This document shows positions 1-7,781 of a stretch of DNA of 64,000 nt, one piece after another. The first letter of the stretch is position 1; each line of letters begins with the position of its first letter. A program made the translations under genes and the position numbers. The stretch is taken from the NCBI GenBank assembly GCA_017465665.1, contig JAFTVU010000011.1, forward strand, positions 62,001 through 126,000, given 5' to 3'. Source of the DNA: Oscillospiraceae bacterium. Its GTDB lineage: Bacteria > Bacillota > Clostridia > Oscillospirales > Ruminococcaceae. Below the pieces are notes generated by a model that searched no databases, was not told where the DNA came from, and saw only the letters and a program-made list of their open reading frames with translations.

Positions 1-2
1 TG

Positions 3-683
3 TTCGGCACAGAGCTGCGCCATCCCATCGTAACTCCCGAGGCTCTTGCAATGGGTCTTACAAACGAGGGCGGCTACGGCGGCACTACCACACTGCTCAA
101 AAATATCATGGGCCTGTGGCTCATTCAGGAGACTAAGCGCTACTACGAAAAGCAGGGCGAAAAATACAGCTTTGCTGACCTTGAGCGCATGGCGGAGGAA
201 AGCGAGCCTTTCCAGAGCTTTATCGACCCTAACGATCAGCTTTTTGCCGCTCCCGAGGATATGCCCCTGAAGATACAGGAATACTGCCGCAGAACATCTC
301 AGCCTGTCCCCGAAACAGCAGGACAGATAATGCGGACGATATACCAGAGCCTTGCCTGCGAATTTGCAATGACACTTGATAAGATATCAAAGCTGACAGG
401 CTACAGCTACAGCAAGGTACATATGATAGGCGGCGGCACAAAGGATAAGCTGCTGTGCCGTCTCACCGCAGAGGCAACTGGACTTCCCGCAGTAGCAGGC
501 CCTGTTGAAGCCACCGCGCTCGGAAACGGTATCTGTTCCCTTGTTGCTCTTGGAGAGATAAAGGATATCCGCGCAGCAAGAGAGCTTATAATCAGCTCTG
601 GTCTTACCGTAACCTACGAGCCGACAGAGCATGAAAAATGGCTGCCTGCACTGGAAAAGTACGCGGCTATCATCAATAAATAA
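3..683 (+). CDS. rhaB: Rhamnulokinase, C-terminal part (gene enters from outside the window)
   Basis: The reading frame is open from base 3 to a TAA at 681-683, giving about 226 residues of the C-terminal half of a FGGY-family sugar kinase. The segment with GGYGGTTTLLKNIMGLW, then HMIGGGTKD and VEATALGNG near the end, is typical of rhamnulokinases, which phosphorylate L-rhamnulose at O-1 with ATP in the cytoplasm. The N-terminal ATP-binding half lies upstream and cannot be checked. A rhamnose gene next to a GH127 enzyme fits use of pectin side chains. Other FGGY kinases are less likely because the IMGLW and GGGTKD blocks fit RhaB best. Confidence 0.85.
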   Translation, partial: FGTELRHPIVTPEALAMGLTNEGGYGGTTTLLKNIMGLWLIQETKRYYEKQGEKYSFADLERMAEESEPFQSFIDPNDQLFAAPEDMPLKIQEYCRRTSQPVPETAGQIMRTIYQSLACEFAMTLDKISKLTGYSYSKVHMIGGGTKDKLLCRLTAEATGLPAVAGPVEATALGNGICSLVALGEIKDIRAARELIISSGLTVTYEPTEHEKWLPALEKYAAIINK

Positions 684-688
684 AAACT

Positions 689-715
689 GACCTCCGCTCA
701 TACAGAACGGAGGTC
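689..715. terminator. Bidirectional hairpin terminator between rhaB and the GH127 gene
   Basis: An 8-bp perfect stem (GACCTCCG at 689-696 with CGGAGGTC at 708-715) lies between two convergent genes. It is followed by a short T run on the plus strand. On the minus strand it is followed by a longer one (CAGTTTTTATTT). Confidence 0.75.
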
Positions 716-722
716 TTTCATA

Positions 723-2630
723 TTATCTCACTTCAGTCATCCATACTCTCATCTGGTTTTCGCCACGATTGCCCCATGTATAGTATGGTATCGCCACCGC
801 TTCACAAGGGCATTCAGCAGGTGGTGCAAAGCTGTACAGGCTTCCACTGTGTTCACTGCGGTACGCTTCGGCGGTTATCTTTACAGCTCCGTCAAGCTGC
901 TCAGTGCGCTCATCCGATACGGTCAGCTTACCGCCGCGCTTAAGTGCCAGCGGCAGGATATCGCCGTTATCCGCACCCTCAAAGCAATACACAAGCGGTC
1001 CGCGCTGGATGGCTGTGCAGCCCGTAAGCTCAGGCACATCATTACTTGCATAGACATAGCGTGGTGTATCATCAAGGGTGAGGATAAGCTCATCACCATC
1101 CGAGATATCCACATACACATATCCCTTTTCGGGAGTCACTTCAACCACAATGCCGTTCTTCACGACAGAATATCTGCTGCTCCATGCAGGAACACGCACA
1201 GCCATCCTGCCACTTCCCTGCTCCACACGATATTTTACAGTGAAGCCGTAGGGATACTCAGTCTCACAGCAAAGCTTCACGCCGTTTGCAAAGCTTATCC
1301 CTCCACCCGCATAAAGATGGCAGTAGCAGGTGCTTTCGTTCTCTCCGTAAGCGTACTTGCCTATGGAGGAGATGAGCCTTGCTGCATTTGGCGGACAGCA
1401 TGCACAGGCATGCCATCCCGGACGCTGCGTCTTTGTATGCCAGTGCGTTGAAGCTACCCCCGAAATACCTGGGATCACCTCCAGCGGATTGCAGTAGAAG
1501 AACTTCGTTCCGTCAAGCTGAACTCCCGCAAGCACTGTATTATAGAATGCACGCTCCATCACATCCGCATACTCTCCGTCCACATCCGCTTCCAGCATAC
1601 GCGAAGCAAAGAACATCAGACCGATGGAGGCGCAGGTCTCATTGTATGCGGTATCGTTAGGCAGGTCATGATCAACAGTGAACGCCTCACCGTTAAGCGA
1701 TGAGCCTATACCTCCCGTAACATACATACGGCGTCTTGTTATGCTCTCCCACAGTCTGCGGCAGGCTGCAAGCAGCTCGGTATCACCGTTTTCGGATGCC
1801 ACATCAGCCGCGCCCGTGTAGAGATACACCGCGCGCACAGAATGTCCTACCGCATCGCTCTGCTCTTTCAGAGGAGCGAAATTCTGCTGATAATACTTAT
1901 CCTCCGCATTGTTGCCCCAGACGGTCCAGTCGCGTTGCAGCTTCTCCTTTGCATAATAATCCGTATCCACACCGCGGACGTTCACAAAATGCTCCGCAAG
2001 CTCCAGACAATGCTTGTTTCCTGTCAGACGGTACAGCTTCATCAGCGCAAGCTCTATCTCGGGATGTCCAGGGTAACCCTCATGCTTCTCAATGATAAAC
2101 AGCTTGTAGATATGCTCCGCATTGCGCTCCATTACTTTCAGCAGCTTATCCTTGCCCGTAGCCTCATAATATGCACAGGCGGCCTCTGTCATGTGACCTG
2201 CACAGTAAAGCTCATGCGCCTCCAGCAGATTTGTCCAGCGCTTTTCCCTGTCCTTTATGGTAAAATAAGTATTGAGGTAGCCATCCTCATCCTGAGCCTC
2301 AGCTATGATATCAATAAGCTCATCAACAGTGTTTTCAAGCTCTTTATCAGGATAGGATATCAGCGAGAACGCCGCAGCCTCTATCCATTTTGCAGCGTCG
2401 CTGTCCTGGAACACCATACCGTAAAAGCCATCTCCGATATCCTCGCCGCGCAGAGCCTTTCCTGCATTGATGAAATTCTGCACCACATGGCTTTTTTCCG
2501 CGCCCTCTGCCCTGTCGTTGAGAACTTCGTACTGATAAGGTATTACAGTATCCTTGATAAGTCTCTGCCAGCGGTTGATAAATCCATTTGAAACATATCC
2601 TGCCGAAGCTATCTGCTTTTGCACTTTCAT
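723..2630 (-). CDS. GH127 beta-L-arabinofuranosidase-like glycoside hydrolase
   Basis: 635-residue intracellular enzyme without a signal peptide, of the family that removes beta-L-arabinofuranose from plant glycans and hydroxyproline-linked arabinans. The family (type member HypBA1) uses a zinc-bound cysteine nucleophile. Here the expected residues are present: Glu331 and Cys333 in AYNETCASIG, and Cys411-Cys412 in ACACCPPN, in the same spacing as Glu338, Cys340, Cys417 and Cys418 of HypBA1. I chose the ATG at 2630 because AAAGGA lies just upstream; a further 20 codons are open but lack a ribosome site. It is divergent from an AraC-type regulator that probably controls it. Exact sugar specificity cannot be read from sequence. 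Confidence 0.9.
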   Translation of the reverse strand: MKVQKQIASAGYVSNGFINRWQRLIKDTVIPYQYEVLNDRAEGAEKSHVVQNFINAGKALRGEDIGDGFYGMVFQDSDAAKWIEAAAFSLISYPDKELENTVDELIDIIAEAQDEDGYLNTYFTIKDREKRWTNLLEAHELYCAGHMTEAACAYYEATGKDKLLKVMERNAEHIYKLFIIEKHEGYPGHPEIELALMKLYRLTGNKHCLELAEHFVNVRGVDTDYYAKEKLQRDWTVWGNNAEDKYYQQNFAPLKEQSDAVGHSVRAVYLYTGAADVASENGDTELLAACRRLWESITRRRMYVTGGIGSSLNGEAFTVDHDLPNDTAYNETCASIGLMFFASRMLEADVDGEYADVMERAFYNTVLAGVQLDGTKFFYCNPLEVIPGISGVASTHWHTKTQRPGWHACACCPPNAARLISSIGKYAYGENESTCYCHLYAGGGISFANGVKLCCETEYPYGFTVKYRVEQGSGRMAVRVPAWSSRYSVVKNGIVVEVTPEKGYVYVDISDGDELILTLDDTPRYVYASNDVPELTGCTAIQRGPLVYCFEGADNGDILPLALKRGGKLTVSDERTEQLDGAVKITAEAYRSEHSGSLYSFAPPAECPCEAVAIPYYTWGNRGENQMRVWMTEVR

Positions 2631-2646
2631 AATACATTTTCCTTTC

Positions 2647-2696
2647 TTGACAATAGCCTTTATATGTATTATAATCTTATCAGAAAGCAAATCAAA
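2647..2696. promoter_or_regulatory. Overlapping divergent promoters of the GH127 gene and the AraC-type gene
   Basis: Plus strand: TTGACA at 2647-2652, 17-base spacer, TATAAT at 2670-2675, directing the AraC-type gene. Minus strand: TTTGAT at 2696-2691, 17-base spacer, TATAAT at 2673-2668, directing the GH127 gene. The two -10 boxes share the bases ATTATAAT, so polymerase could occupy only one promoter at a time. Confidence 0.75.
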
Positions 2697-2729
2697 TAGA
2701 TAATATTCCGAATTATATGGAGGATAATC

Positions 2730-3569
2730 TTGAACGAGATACTTTTATCCAGCTCATCGATGCCTGTTCTGTGCGGCTGTGACTTCCTCGCCGCCGCCGA
2801 GCCGTTCTTTCATGCCGACCGTATCGCGGATTTTCATGTACTCATATTCGTCACTGAGGGAACGATATACGTCACCGAGGATGATACCGACTACGCTGTA
2901 GGCGCAGGAGAGCTTCTCTTTCTCCGAAGCGGAGTACACCACTATGGTAAGACTCAGATACCGCGCGGAACAAAATGGTACTATGTCCATTTTCTGTGCG
3001 CGCAGCAGGAGCATCCACGATTTTATCCTGATAGCGCTCCCGCACCCCAGTATACGATGCTTGCAAACTCGCTGTATCTCCCCAAACATATCACAGGCCT
3101 GTCAGTAAGCGATACCGAGCGCGAGATCTCTGAGCTGATACGTTATTTCCACTCGGATGACCCGCTGAAGCAATGGTATCTTAACCAGAGATTGTTTTCA
3201 TTGCTAAGCCGTATCGCTCTTGCGGAGTTTGCTCTCCCTCAGCCGCAAACTCTGTCAGACAGGATATGCACATATCTTACAGAAAATATATGCCGCCCGT
3301 TTTCAGCAGACATGATAAGCAAGGAGTTTTATCTCAGCTACAAGCATCTTGCGGCAGTGTTCAAAAAGGAAAAGGGAATGACTATGCAGCAGTATCACAC
3401 CTCGCTTCGCATGAACGAGGCAAAACGCCTGCTGCGATCAACACTGCTGCCTGTGGGCGAGATAGCCTCACAGCTGGGCTATCAGGATATGCTGTATTTC
3501 AGCCGCTGCTTCAGAAGCACCAACGGCTACAGCCCCAGCGAATATCGCAGATTACCGCCGATGTATTGA
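2730..3569 (+). CDS. AraC-family transcriptional regulator
   Basis: 279 residues. Residues 1 to about 150 look like a cupin-type sugar-sensing domain (YAVGAGELLFLRSGVHHYG). Residues from about 175 to 275 form the paired helix-turn-helix DNA-binding domain ending in the usual signature (IASQLGYQDMLYFSRCF ... NGYSPSEYR). The start is a TTG at 2730 placed 6 bases after GGAGG. It stands divergent from the GH127 gene with 99 bases between, so it most likely activates that gene in response to an arabinose-containing sugar; this is inference from position. The pentapeptide-repeat gene follows 14 bases after its stop. Confidence 0.9.
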   Translation: MNEILLSSSSMPVLCGCDFLAAAEPFFHADRIADFHVLIFVTEGTIYVTEDDTDYAVGAGELLFLRSGVHHYGKTQIPRGTKWYYVHFLCAQQEHPRFYPDSAPAPQYTMLANSLYLPKHITGLSVSDTEREISELIRYFHSDDPLKQWYLNQRLFSLLSRIALAEFALPQPQTLSDRICTYLTENICRPFSADMISKEFYLSYKHLAAVFKKEKGMTMQQYHTSLRMNEAKRLLRSTLLPVGEIASQLGYQDMLYFSRCFRSTNGYSPSEYRRLPPMY

Positions 3570-3583
3570 AAAAGGAGATAAAA

Positions 3584-4189
3584 ATGCTTGAAGATATAAT
3601 TACAAACGCATATAATGATGAGGAGCCTGTTAATGATATACATGCCGAGGATGAGCACGTCATCTATGCTCATGCGGAAAGACTTGACTTCAACCGTGCT
3701 CACCTCACCGACTGCCGCTTTGAGAACTGCGATCTCACAGGCGCATCCTTTCTGAACTGCACTCTCACACGCTGCACATTTGTTGAGTGTAATTTCAGCG
3801 GAGCATATTTCCGTGACACCGTGCTGGAAGATTGCTCTGCAAGCGGCTGCGGCTTCACAAAGGCTCTGTTCAGAAAAACTCAGCTGCGCGGCGGCTTCTA
3901 CCGATACGCCAATTTCAGCGACAGCGTGTTTGAAAGCTCACTGCTTAAGGATGTAAGCCTTGCAGAGAGCGCACTCATACAGGTAAAGCTGAAAAAGACC
4001 GAGCTGATAAGCGCAGATCTCAGCAAATGCGATATACTGGGCACGCCGTTGAAAGGGCTTGACCTTTCAGAATGCAACATCGGCGGTATGCTGCTCTCAG
4101 AGGATCTCCGCGAGCTGAAAGGCTCAAAGATAAGCACCATGCAGGCAGCGGAGCTGATACGGCTGCTGGATATAGAGGTAGTTATTTAA
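3584..4189 (+). CDS. Pentapeptide-repeat protein
   Basis: 201 residues. From about residue 25 to 175 the protein is built of five-residue units with a central F or L and a small residue two before it (LDFNRAHLTDCRFENCDL, then CNFSGAYF and the like). Such proteins fold as a right-handed quadrilateral beta-helix. Some members (Qnr, MfpA) mimic DNA and protect gyrase, but most have no known role, and nothing here selects one. The start at 3584 follows AAAGGAGAT at the ideal distance; an upstream in-frame extension overlaps the AraC gene and is not credible. Cysteines are frequent at the repeat corners. Probably co-transcribed with the regulator. Confidence 0.85.
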   Translation: MLEDIITNAYNDEEPVNDIHAEDEHVIYAHAERLDFNRAHLTDCRFENCDLTGASFLNCTLTRCTFVECNFSGAYFRDTVLEDCSASGCGFTKALFRKTQLRGGFYRYANFSDSVFESSLLKDVSLAESALIQVKLKKTELISADLSKCDILGTPLKGLDLSECNIGGMLLSEDLRELKGSKISTMQAAELIRLLDIEVVI

Positions 4190-4193
4190 ATAG

Positions 4194-4263
4194 TTACAAT
4201 CCGATTACAAACGGTTACAATCCTGTAATAAATATTGCAATGCAAACTTTTTGGATATATAAT
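4194..4263 (+). promoter_or_regulatory. Promoter with three helically phased TTACAA boxes
   Basis: TTGCAA at 4235-4240 and TATAAT at 4258-4263 are separated by 17 bases, about 33 bases before the lipoprotein start. Upstream, TTACAA occurs at 4194, 4205 and 4215, that is every 10 to 11 bases. Two of these are part of a 10-base direct repeat GTTACAATCC (4193 and 4214). This looks like an activator site on one face of the helix. Confidence 0.55.
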
Positions 4264-4296
4264 TTAATCAGAATATTTTTCTGGGGGGAAAGATAT

Positions 4297-7200
4297 ATGA
4301 AAAAAGCGCTTGCAATATTGATAACTGCAATAGCTCTGATAAGCTGTGCAGGCTGTTCAGATCAGAGATACGAGAGCATTTCCGATATAACAGAAGCAAC
4401 AGCGGAAAGTACAGAGCCGCTCGCTTCCGCGGAAACGGAAAGCGCCGATATCACAACAGAGATAAATACTATTGAAAGCTCGGAGCAGTCAGCGGAGACA
4501 TCAGAGCCTGCGGAGGTTGCCCCACCGACTATAACGGAGCAGACCGAATCTGTCACCTATCCCTCACCTGAGGAGGGGCATATATTCATAGATTTCGAGT
4601 ATATCGAAAATGTACAGAGCGTTCCCGAAAGTGAGCTGCATCCGTATGTCTATGAAAATGCGGTGTATGAGCTTAGCAAGCAGGAGGAGTATATCTCGGC
4701 GTGCAAAGATGTGACGGCGCTTGAGGGTGCAGATATCGGTGAATACCTCGACGAGAACGGAACGATAGTCCCGAAGCTGTACAAGGCAGTCCTCGGGGAT
4801 TTCAACGGCGACGGCGGCGACGACTATTTCGTGCTGCTTACCTCGCCCTGTGAAAGCAGCTTTACCGACAGGTTGTCCGAGCTTTACTGGCTGCTGTGGG
4901 TAAGCGACAATGGCGGAGCGTACTATCTGGACGTATTCCGCGATTCGGTAACTGAGATCTCGGTGCTTGACTACGGCATCTGCCAGCAGCTTATCGTCTG
5001 CAACAACGGAACGTTCGGAGCAGGCTGCGCTTCGGGAATATACGGCATCAGTGATGGCAAGGCGGTGTGCCATTACAGCTTCAGGGGAAATTTCACGAAA
5101 GTTGATTGCTTCATCAATGCCTCAGGCTGGCAGGGCAGCGGCGATTTCATGTACTACGATACCGTTGCAGAGGAGTACCGCTGTATCCTCCCAGATAAGG
5201 TCATACCATTTGCAGAGCTGCAGGAAATGGACAAAACAGGCAGCCTTGACGATTATAAGGAAGACTGGGACGGAGCAGCTTCATGGCCTATAGGTCAGCT
5301 TATGTGCGGAAAGTTCTGGTGCATTTCGTTTGGCCCCATGCATCATGGCGGAGAGCCGTATCTGTATGAGAACGGCAGCTTTGTGTACTGCTATGAAAGG
5401 TATCCTGTCCGTGCATCAGAGGAAGAACAATGGGGCGGAAGAAGCTATGTCAGCGGCGGGATAGATTACGATGAGGCTGTGACAACGATGCTCACTCCTG
5501 AGGAGGCAGGCAAACGAGAGATATGGCACGTTGACACCTTTCTGGAGGAGCTGACAGAGATATCCCCCGATAATGTCTTCATCGACTACGAATACATAGA
5601 TGGATATGAGGGGCTCACCGATCCCACGGCTCTTGACGGCGCGGCTGAAGCTGCTCTTGGGGCACTGCTCGCGCATGAAAACTATGCAGCGCTGTCCGCA
5701 CTGACACCTGATATGTCAGAGCAGATAATCACCCATGAAAACGATCCTGCAGCAGAGGAATTCTTTGATGAAAACGGCAAGGTTCAGCCTATCTTTCATG
5801 AGGCTTTCCGCGAGGACTTCAACGGCGACGGAAAAACTGAATGCTTTGTAGCGTACCGTCTGCCGATAGAAAACAGTGGCGGATATCATCTGAGGTATTA
5901 CCTTATATTTGTGAACAGCGACGGAAACGCCGAGGTCGTCAACGATTACTATAACCTTGACCCCGATCTGCTGGATTACGGTGCATTCAAGCACCTTGTA
6001 ATAAACGGCGCTGGCTACTGCGGCGCAGATTCCCACTCCAGCCTTTTCGGCGTTGTCAATAACAGTGCAAGGCTATTCTGTGAGCTGCGCGGCGATTATA
6101 TCAAGTGGAAATGCTTTCTCACCGCAGACGGCTGGCAGGCAAGCGGCGACTTTATGTATTACGATACCATTGCGGAGGAGTACCGTTCCGTTGTGGGGGA
6201 GCTTGTCCCGTTGGATGTTATAAAAGAAATGGACTACACAGGAGCTCTTGTCGATTATACCACAGGTGAGTTCACAGGCTATCCGCCTGAGATATCACTG
6301 ATAGGCGGCAAATATTACGTTGCATGGAGCGGCTGGATGGACAGTGGAAGAGTATTCACCTATGAGAACGGGAAGTTCATATCCGCAGGACAGGATTGCT
6401 ATATCAGGCTTCCCGGCGGTATCACCGAAAAAGGCGTGAAGATAGAAGATATCGACGCGGTAATCGCTTCCATGCTCACTCCTGAGGAGGCTCTGAAGCA
6501 AAAGCAGGCAGAGCGTCTGCCGTCCGAGGGACATATTTTCGTGGATTTCAGCTATATCACTGACTACAAGGGCACTACCGATATCACAGAATGCGGAAAG
6601 TGGTACAGCATGGCGCTGAACTTCCTGAAGCTCGGAGAGGATTATATACGCTTCAACGAGTTATTGAAAAATGAAGACCTCGCAAATATTAAATATTACG
6701 AAACTGCTTTCGCGCCCAATATCACAGATTACCTTGATGAAAACGGCAATATTCAGCCGATACTGAGCGGTGCTTATATCGATGATTACGACCAAAACGG
6801 GCAGGATGAATGCTTTTTGCTTCTGGATATACCGTATTATGTTGAAATCTCTGATTACTGGATAACAAGAAGCTATCTTTACTACGGAAACGGCAAGGGG
6901 ATAAAATATCTCAACGATTTCAGCAATATCTGTGAGATATCAATGCTTGATTACGGCTTATGCAGACAGTTCATCATCCGAGCATACGGAACGATGGGCG
7001 CAGACGAGGGAGCACTGATATACGGCGTTGTTGACGGTGAAGTCGTTAAGCATTACTCATTCCGAGGCGGCTTCACAAAGGTGGATTGTTTTATCAACGC
7101 TTCGGGCTGGATGGGGTTCGGTGACTTCATGTATTATGACACCGTAAGGCAGCAATATCGCGCTGTCGCAAGTGAACATATCCCCACTCCTACAATTCTT

Positions 7201-7473
7201 GAAATGGACAGCACAGGAGCTTTCTCAGAATATTATGACGATTACGAAAATGACCCTGCTTCGCTGCCGTGGTTTATGCTGGTAGGCGGAAAATACTATT
7301 GCCTATGGTTAGGTTCCAGTGACATGGGTACTCCTTATCTCTACAAAAACGGCTGCTTCGTGCCCTGCGAAGATAATGTCAGAGTATCGGCAGGCTTACC
7401 CTATATTGAGCTTGATTACGACTCGGCAATCGCTTCCATGCTCTCCCCCGAACAAGCCGCGCATTGTACATAA
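4297..7473 (+). CDS. Large surface lipoprotein with three tandem repeats and calcium-type loops
   Basis: 1058 residues. The N-terminus is a lipoprotein signal (KK then a hydrophobic stretch with candidate lipid cysteines at 17 and 20), followed by a Ser/Thr/Glu-rich linker to about residue 88. Three homologous units of roughly 315 to 335 residues follow, at about 89-420, 425-740 and 743-1058. Each starts with a (F)IDFEYI-like block. Each holds a loop of the D-x-(D/N)-x-(D/N)-G type (DFNGDGGDD near 168, DFNGDGKTE near 507, DYDQNGQDE near 830), and later the block GWxxxGDFMYYDT (near 275, 610 and 934). The loops resemble those of FG-GAP or EF-hand-like calcium sites. I do not recognise the family and assign no function. 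The start at 4297 follows GGGGGGAAAG. Confidence 0.8.
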   Translation: MKKALAILITAIALISCAGCSDQRYESISDITEATAESTEPLASAETESADITTEINTIESSEQSAETSEPAEVAPPTITEQTESVTYPSPEEGHIFIDFEYIENVQSVPESELHPYVYENAVYELSKQEEYISACKDVTALEGADIGEYLDENGTIVPKLYKAVLGDFNGDGGDDYFVLLTSPCESSFTDRLSELYWLLWVSDNGGAYYLDVFRDSVTEISVLDYGICQQLIVCNNGTFGAGCASGIYGISDGKAVCHYSFRGNFTKVDCFINASGWQGSGDFMYYDTVAEEYRCILPDKVIPFAELQEMDKTGSLDDYKEDWDGAASWPIGQLMCGKFWCISFGPMHHGGEPYLYENGSFVYCYERYPVRASEEEQWGGRSYVSGGIDYDEAVTTMLTPEEAGKREIWHVDTFLEELTEISPDNVFIDYEYIDGYEGLTDPTALDGAAEAALGALLAHENYAALSALTPDMSEQIITHENDPAAEEFFDENGKVQPIFHEAFREDFNGDGKTECFVAYRLPIENSGGYHLRYYLIFVNSDGNAEVVNDYYNLDPDLLDYGAFKHLVINGAGYCGADSHSSLFGVVNNSARLFCELRGDYIKWKCFLTADGWQASGDFMYYDTIAEEYRSVVGELVPLDVIKEMDYTGALVDYTTGEFTGYPPEISLIGGKYYVAWSGWMDSGRVFTYENGKFISAGQDCYIRLPGGITEKGVKIEDIDAVIASMLTPEEALKQKQAERLPSEGHIFVDFSYITDYKGTTDITECGKWYSMALNFLKLGEDYIRFNELLKNEDLANIKYYETAFAPNITDYLDENGNIQPILSGAYIDDYDQNGQDECFLLLDIPYYVEISDYWITRSYLYYGNGKGIKYLNDFSNICEISMLDYGLCRQFIIRAYGTMGADEGALIYGVVDGEVVKHYSFRGGFTKVDCFINASGWMGFGDFMYYDTVRQQYRAVASEHIPTPTILEMDSTGAFSEYYDDYENDPASLPWFMLVGGKYYCLWLGSSDMGTPYLYKNGCFVPCEDNVRVSAGLPYIELDYDSAIASMLSPEQAAHCT

Positions 7474-7536
7474 TATACTATATTTTTTTAGACAAAGGTC
7501 GTTTAACGGTAATTATTACAAAATTGAAAAATGCTA

Positions 7537-7565
7537 TTGACAAAAGTTTAACAATGGTGTAAAAT
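7537..7565 (+). promoter_or_regulatory. adhE promoter overlapped by a Rex-type operator
   Basis: TTGACA at 7537-7542 and TAAAAT at 7560-7565 have a 17-base spacer. The 18 bases 7537-7554 match the clostridial Rex operator TTGTTAA-N4-TTAACAA at 12 of 14 defined positions, with the right half perfect. Rex is the NADH/NAD-sensing repressor known to control adhE in clostridia. The site covers the -35 box and spacer, as expected for repression. No rex gene lies in this window. Confidence 0.65.
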
Positions 7566-7587
7566 ATGCTCATGGGGCGAATAATAA

Positions 7588-7729
7588 TCCTATAATATAT
7601 GTTATGAAAACGAAGTTTTCATAAAGTCTGCGAAAGCAGACCGCCGCAAAGCGGCGAACATATATTTCAGGGTTCACTCAGCCGTCCAAATCTTTGATTT
7701 GGCGAACGGCGTGTGGTTCCTATAATATA
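7588..7729 (+). repeat. 12-base direct repeat bracketing the adhE leader structure
   Basis: TCCTATAATATA occurs at 7588-7599 and again at 7718-7729, with the junction and the fourth hairpin between. This could be the footprint of an inserted small element, or simply two copies of a -10-like sequence (TATAAT at 7591 and 7721). Confidence 0.5.
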
Positions 7730-7754
7730 AGGCATCAAGTGCAGGGCACTGCAC
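7594..7754 (+). ncRNA. Folded adhE leader: four-way junction plus two further hairpins
   Basis: The 308-base gap before adhE holds a promoter and then this element. A 10-bp stem (7594-7603 with 7657-7666) closes three stacked hairpins: 8 bp with loop GAA (7604-7622), 6 bp with a GAAA tetraloop (7626-7641), and 6 bp with loop AAA (7642-7656). Only three bases (7623-7625) are unpaired at the junction. A fourth hairpin (7681-7710) has stems of 5 and 7 bp with a CGA bulge. A fifth (7739-7754) has 6 bp and loop GGCA and lies 10 bases before the ribosome site. None has a T run, so a terminator is not evident. It may be a regulatory RNA or an inserted palindromic repeat; I know no named family that matches. 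Confidence 0.55.
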
Positions 7755-7781
7755 GGTATATATTTTAAGGAGAAGAACATT

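Noticed and set aside
3266-3583. Extended start of the pentapeptide-repeat gene
   Set aside because: The upstream in-frame stretch overlaps the AraC-type gene and gives non-repeat sequence; the start at 3584 has a strong ribosome site.
7588-7729. Riboswitch of a known class before adhE
   Set aside because: I compared it by eye with common classes (SAM, TPP, cobalamin, T-box, PreQ1, glycine) and saw none of their conserved cores.
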